NCBI GenBank assembly: GCA_021298235.1
Contig: JAJTDX010000110.1
Coordinates: 1 to 10,398, forward strand
Length of the DNA: 10,398 bases
DNA from: Cryomorphaceae bacterium
Lineage (GTDB): Bacteria > Bacteroidota > Bacteroidia > Flavobacteriales > Crocinitomicaceae
Direction: 5' to 3'
This document shows positions 7,612 through 10,398 of this stretch, in pieces. The position numbers and the translations under genes were made by a program. The notes beneath the pieces were generated by a model. It saw only the letters and a program-made list of their open reading frames with translations, did no database searches and was not told the origin of the DNA. Positions within the stretch are counted from its first letter, which is position 1. Each line of letters opens with the position of its first letter.

Positions 7612-7929
7612 TTATTTCAGGTCGTCGAATGAGACTGAATTGAAGCGGTTATCGTTCTCTTGCTCTGCAGAACCGTCTTCGGATTTAAGGGATTCAATTT
7701 TGGCAAGCACATCGTCTAGTCCCTCGCGAAACTTCTCGAAATCTTCTTTGTAAAGAAAAATTTTATGTTTCTCGTAATTGTCTCGGCCGCTGTCATCAAA
7801 CGTTTTCTTACTTTCAGTGAGCGTGATATACAGATCATTCCCTTTCGTTGACTTGATATCAAAAAAGTAAGTTCTCTTTCCCGCACGAACTACTTTGGAA
7901 TATATCTCACCGTTCTTATCGTTTTCCAT
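7612..7929 (-). CDS. DUF3276 / PUR-domain nucleic-acid-binding protein
   Basis: This is a 105-residue protein of the DUF3276 family, small Bacteroidota/spirochaete proteins related to the eukaryotic Pur-alpha repeat; the Borrelia relative binds DNA and RNA. The PUR-like core is seen as EIYSKVVRAGKRTYFFDIK (residues 8-26), DLYITLTESKK (31-41) and the basic-aromatic KHKIFLYKEDFEKF (54-67), followed by an acidic, probably disordered tail. I chose the ATG at 7929; an in-frame TTG at 7953 would add 8 residues, and family members as I recall start with a short ME-type leader just before the EI(F/Y)SK segment. It follows the ABC exporter with a 63-bp gap. The target and role in this organism are unknown. 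Confidence 0.85.
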   Translation of the reverse strand: MENDKNGEIYSKVVRAGKRTYFFDIKSTKGNDLYITLTESKKTFDDSGRDNYEKHKIFLYKEDFEKFREGLDDVLAKIESLKSEDGSAEQENDNRFNSVSFDDLK

Positions 7930-7992
7930 GTCGTTTGACTTATATACGAGCAAATATTGTAATTTTTTTCGAGAAAATCCCTCTTTATTCGA

Positions 7993-9759
7993 TTATTCAG
8001 AATCCTCTGACAATTGGCGGTAATACATTTCAGCATAACTTCCATTTTTACTGAGCAGCTGTTCATGCGTGCCGTCTTCTGTGATATGACCTTCTTCGAG
8101 AACTAGGATCCTGTCAGCCATTCTTGTTGAAGAAATTCTGTGACTTACCATGATGCATGTTGTTCCTTTGGCAAGGTTTTCTTTGAGGCTGTTGAGGATC
8201 ACATCTTCCGTCTCCGTATCAACTGCGGAGAGACAATCGTCAAGGATGAGTAGTTTTGGCTTGCGAATTAGGGCTCGGGCAATACTTACTCTTTGCTTTT
8301 GTCCGCCACTAAGGTTGATTCCTCTTTCCCCGAGCAATGTTTCATAACCATCTTGAAACTCTACGATATTGTGGTGAACGTGAGCTCGGATAGCTGCTTG
8401 TTCGATTTCTTCCTTGCTTGCTTTTCTTTCTGTAATCCCAAAAGCTATATTGTTTGAAATGGTATCAGAAAAAAGAAAAACATCCTGCGTAACGCTACCT
8501 GTTTGTTTTCTGAAATCAGATAAATTGATATCTTTCAAATTTTGTTGATCGATGAGAATTTGTCCGGATGTAGGGTCTATTTGGCGAGTAATCAATTGAA
8601 CGAGAGAAGTTTTTCCACTTCCTGTTCGACCAACGATGGCTACAAATTCGCCGGGCGAAATTGAGAAATTTACATTCTTAAGCGCAGTAATTCCAGAGTT
8701 CTGGTAAGTAAGGGATACATTTTTCAGTTCAAGCTTACCTTTCAAGTTGAATTCGTTTGATGTTGGACTGGATATGTCAGGCTTTTGATGCAGGAATTCA
8801 TTGATTCGAGATTGCGACGCTGCGGCTCTTTGATTTATCGAAGTTACCCACCCAATACTTGCGAAAGGCCATGTAAGCTTGTTGACGAAAAAGATGAATG
8901 CAAGAATTTCTCCGAGTGTAACCTGCTGGTTTTGTGCCATTAGTCCCCCCAGATAGATGGTAAGAATAGTGCTGAGCCCAATAAGAAAGACGATCGTCGG
9001 CATGAACAAAGCATTCACTTTAACAAGCGAAAGATATTTTCCATGGTAATCTTTTGCTGAATTATTGAATTTTTCGCTGATGATATTTTCTCGGCTAAAA
9101 GCTTTAACGACTCTGATACCGGAGAACGATTCCTGGACCAAAGTTGACATGAATGACTGTTCTTTCTGAACGTTCTTGCTCATAAGGTTCATGGTGGATG
9201 AAACTTTATAAATCATGAATGACATCAAGGGCAAGGGCAACAATACAAATAAGGTTAAAATCGGGCTGATTGCGATCATTTGATAGAGTACCAGGATGAA
9301 GAGCGCAATAAGGTTAAGGGTATACATAATTCCGGGACCCAGATACATTCTTACCTGACTCACATCCTCTGAAATTCTATTCATTAAGTCGCCAGTATTG
9401 TTTCTTTTGTAAAACATCAGATCTAATTCCTGGTATTTTTGATAAATTTCATTTTTAAGATCATATTCTATCAGTCTTGACATGATGATGATGGTTTGAC
9501 GCATCAGAAAAAGGAAAAATCCACTGCACAATGAAAGAAGCATATAAATTCCGCCAAGCTTCAAAGCAAGAAGCAAGGTTTGATTCATCCACTCCGAAGA
9601 ATCAAATTGAGTTCCAGTTAATAAACTATCGATGCTGTCTTTAAGATAGATCGGCATCTTCACCCCGAAGTAATTTGAAATTACGATGAATACGATGCCA
9701 AGTAGAAATCGCCATTTGTATTTCAAGAAATATTTGTTCAAATGGCTGAGAGACTTCAT
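7993..9759 (-). CDS. ABC exporter half-transporter (TMD-NBD fusion) with Asp in place of the catalytic Glu
   Basis: This 588-residue type I (type IV fold) ABC exporter subunit of the MsbA/MdlA class probably moves a lipid or drug-like substrate across the inner membrane; the substrate cannot be read from sequence. Six membrane helices lie within about 15-310. The nucleotide-binding domain follows from about 342: Walker A GRTGSGKT (377-384), Q-loop Gln425, signature LSGGQ (483-487), Walker B LLILDD (503-508), D-loop SAVD (511-514) and switch His540. Residue 508, normally the catalytic Glu, is Asp (codon 8236-8238). That substitution is known from the degenerate site of heterodimeric exporters such as TM287 and YheI/BmrC, yet no partner gene lies next to it here. 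Start ATG 9759 gives a normal first helix. The frame is intact. Confidence 0.9.
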   Translation of the reverse strand: MKSLSHLNKYFLKYKWRFLLGIVFIVISNYFGVKMPIYLKDSIDSLLTGTQFDSSEWMNQTLLLALKLGGIYMLLSLCSGFFLFLMRQTIIIMSRLIEYDLKNEIYQKYQELDLMFYKRNNTGDLMNRISEDVSQVRMYLGPGIMYTLNLIALFILVLYQMIAISPILTLFVLLPLPLMSFMIYKVSSTMNLMSKNVQKEQSFMSTLVQESFSGIRVVKAFSRENIISEKFNNSAKDYHGKYLSLVKVNALFMPTIVFLIGLSTILTIYLGGLMAQNQQVTLGEILAFIFFVNKLTWPFASIGWVTSINQRAAASQSRINEFLHQKPDISSPTSNEFNLKGKLELKNVSLTYQNSGITALKNVNFSISPGEFVAIVGRTGSGKTSLVQLITRQIDPTSGQILIDQQNLKDINLSDFRKQTGSVTQDVFLFSDTISNNIAFGITERKASKEEIEQAAIRAHVHHNIVEFQDGYETLLGERGINLSGGQKQRVSIARALIRKPKLLILDDCLSAVDTETEDVILNSLKENLAKGTTCIMVSHRISSTRMADRILVLEEGHITEDGTHEQLLSKNGSYAEMYYRQLSEDSE

Positions 9760-9773
9760 TCTGATTAATTTCC

Positions 9774-9781
9774 TATTTTTG
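9774..9781 (+). promoter_or_regulatory. Candidate -7 promoter element for the leucine dehydrogenase gene
   Basis: TATTTTTG is a full match to the Bacteroidota -7 consensus TAnnTTTG and is followed by CA, as is common. It would put transcription start near 9786 and give a leader of about 65 bases before the ATG at 9853. No clear TTG -33 box is present 19-21 bases upstream, so support rests on the -7 element and its position in the divergent intergenic region. Confidence 0.42.
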
Positions 9782-9800
9782 CACGTGACTTTGCCGACGG

Positions 9801-9808
9801 GGTAAAGT
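9801..9808 (-). promoter_or_regulatory. Candidate -7 promoter element for the ABC exporter gene
   Basis: The minus strand reads TAACTTTA followed by CC, the same octamer found upstream of parA and seven of eight to TAnnTTTG. The predicted start of transcription lies around 9795, about 36 bases before the ATG at 9759. It would overlap the oppositely directed promoter at 9774-9781. A convincing -33 box is not seen. Confidence 0.33.
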
Positions 9809-9852
9809 TAGACATTCGACTTGAAATAGATGATAACACATACCTTGTGAAT

Positions 9853-10398
9853 ATGTTTGAGGTAAAGAACTTAGCGGATACAGATCTTGCATCGAATCCG
9901 GTAATTGCTCAGATGAGCAGTTTCAATCACGAGCAATTATTGTTCTGTAATGACAACGAAACCGGTCTTAAAGCGATCATTGCTGTGCATAACACTGTCT
10001 TGGGTCCTGCTTTGGGTGGGACTCGTATGTGGACCTATTCAAGTGAATTGGAGGCATTGAATGATGTGCTTCGTCTGTCAAGAGGAATGACGTACAAAAA
10101 TTCAATTTCCGGACTTAATTTAGGCGGAGGTAAGGCAGTCATAATAGGGGATTCCAGATCAATGAAATCTGAAGCCCTTTTTAGACGATTTGGAAAGTTC
10201 GTTCAAAGCCTTGGAGGCAAATACATCACTGCGGAAGACGTCGGAATAAGTCCGATCGATATGACATGGGTGAGCATGGAGACACAACACGTTGTTGGGC
10301 TTCCCGGAAAAAGCGGAGATCCATCTCCAGTTACAGCCTTCGGTGTTTACATGGGTATGAAAGCGGCCGTTAAGGAGCAGTTTGGCACTGATTCTCTC
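9853..10398 (+). CDS. Leucine dehydrogenase-type Glu/Leu/Phe/Val dehydrogenase, 5' part (runs off window)
   Basis: This amino-acid dehydrogenase oxidatively deaminates branched-chain amino acids to 2-oxoacids with NAD+ (or the reverse). The first 182 residues are present and stay open to the last base. The catalytic domain is plain: [10 protein letters not shown] (51-60), [16 protein letters not shown] (79-94) and TAEDVG (126-131). Lys82, Lys94 and Asp129 correspond to the substrate-binding and catalytic Lys68, Lys80 and Asp115 of Bacillus leucine dehydrogenase. [19 protein letters not shown] at 154-172 leads into the NAD domain, which lies outside the window. The closest fit is leucine dehydrogenase, but valine or phenylalanine dehydrogenase cannot be excluded from this part. 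ATG 9853 is chosen; the frame is open upstream to 9769 but offers only a GTG at 9847. It is divergent from the ABC exporter gene. Confidence 0.92.
   Translation, partial: MFEVKNLADTDLASNPVIAQMSSFNHEQLLFCNDNETGLKAIIAVHNTVLGPALGGTRMWTYSSELEALNDVLRLSRGMTYKNSISGLNLGGGKAVIIGDSRSMKSEALFRRFGKFVQSLGGKYITAEDVGISPIDMTWVSMETQHVVGLPGKSGDPSPVTAFGVYMGMKAAVKEQFGTDSL

Noticed and set aside
7946..7960. Candidate -7 element (AATATTTG, minus strand) for the DUF3276 gene
   Set aside because: One mismatch in the most conserved TA and no -33 element; AT-rich background makes it weak.
9776..9793. CACGTG palindrome as a possible parS site
   Set aside because: parS needs inverted arms around CACGTG (TGTTn/nAACA); the left arm partly fits but the right arm does not match at any defined base.
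9769..9852. In-frame open sequence upstream of the leucine dehydrogenase ATG
   Set aside because: There is no ATG and only a GTG two codons before the chosen start; the translated sequence resembles nothing in the family and overlaps the predicted promoter.
1..10398. Functional link between the aminotransferase at the left edge and the leucine dehydrogenase at the right edge
   Set aside because: Both use branched-chain amino acids, but they are about 9 kb apart with unrelated genes between and separate transcription units.
1..10398. Origin of replication near parAB
   Set aside because: No DnaA-box cluster (TTATnCACA type), AT-rich unwinding region or parS site was seen in this window.

Overview
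The window looks like ordinary core chromosome of a Bacteroidota bacterium, most probably Flavobacteriales. The evidence is the gene content and order: parA-parB-DUF5683-dapB-lepB-WbqC, preceded by a DUF3276 (PUR-type) gene and an ABC exporter. Also typical are the very long signal peptidase I with an extra N-terminal membrane domain, the moderate-to-low GC, TAnnTTTG-like -7 elements and the near absence of Shine-Dalgarno sequences. The family-level placement is a guess from remembered protein resemblance.

Layout. The left edge holds the 3' part of a branched-chain aminotransferase (+ strand), closed by a clear Rho-independent terminator at 607-630. It is followed by a secreted protein of unknown function with a carboxypeptidase-regulatory-like domain (664-2028, +). 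This gene converges on a long minus-strand block that runs from 7509 down to 2034: parA, parB, DUF5683, dapB, lepB, WbqC. Most junctions in that block overlap or are separated by a few bases, so it is probably one operon, with the widest internal gap (66 bp) in front of dapB. Upstream of it on the same strand are the DUF3276 gene and an ABC exporter half-molecule. At the right edge a leucine-dehydrogenase-type gene starts divergently on the + strand and runs off the window.

How the genes relate. The operon joins chromosome partitioning (ParA/ParB) to envelope and cell-wall functions: DapB on the lysine/diaminopimelate route, signal peptidase I for protein export, and small envelope proteins of unknown role. 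Both window edges carry enzymes that move amino groups on and off branched-chain amino acids, but they are about 9 kb apart and not linked.

The main anomaly is parB. Its N-terminal part and its C-terminal part lie in different reading frames. The segment between them lacks about 26-28 codons that normally hold the NPxQPR region, which is best explained by an internal, out-of-frame deletion of about 80 bp (or an assembly error). I found no mobile element, CRISPR array, tRNA, rRNA, defence locus or other new system here.
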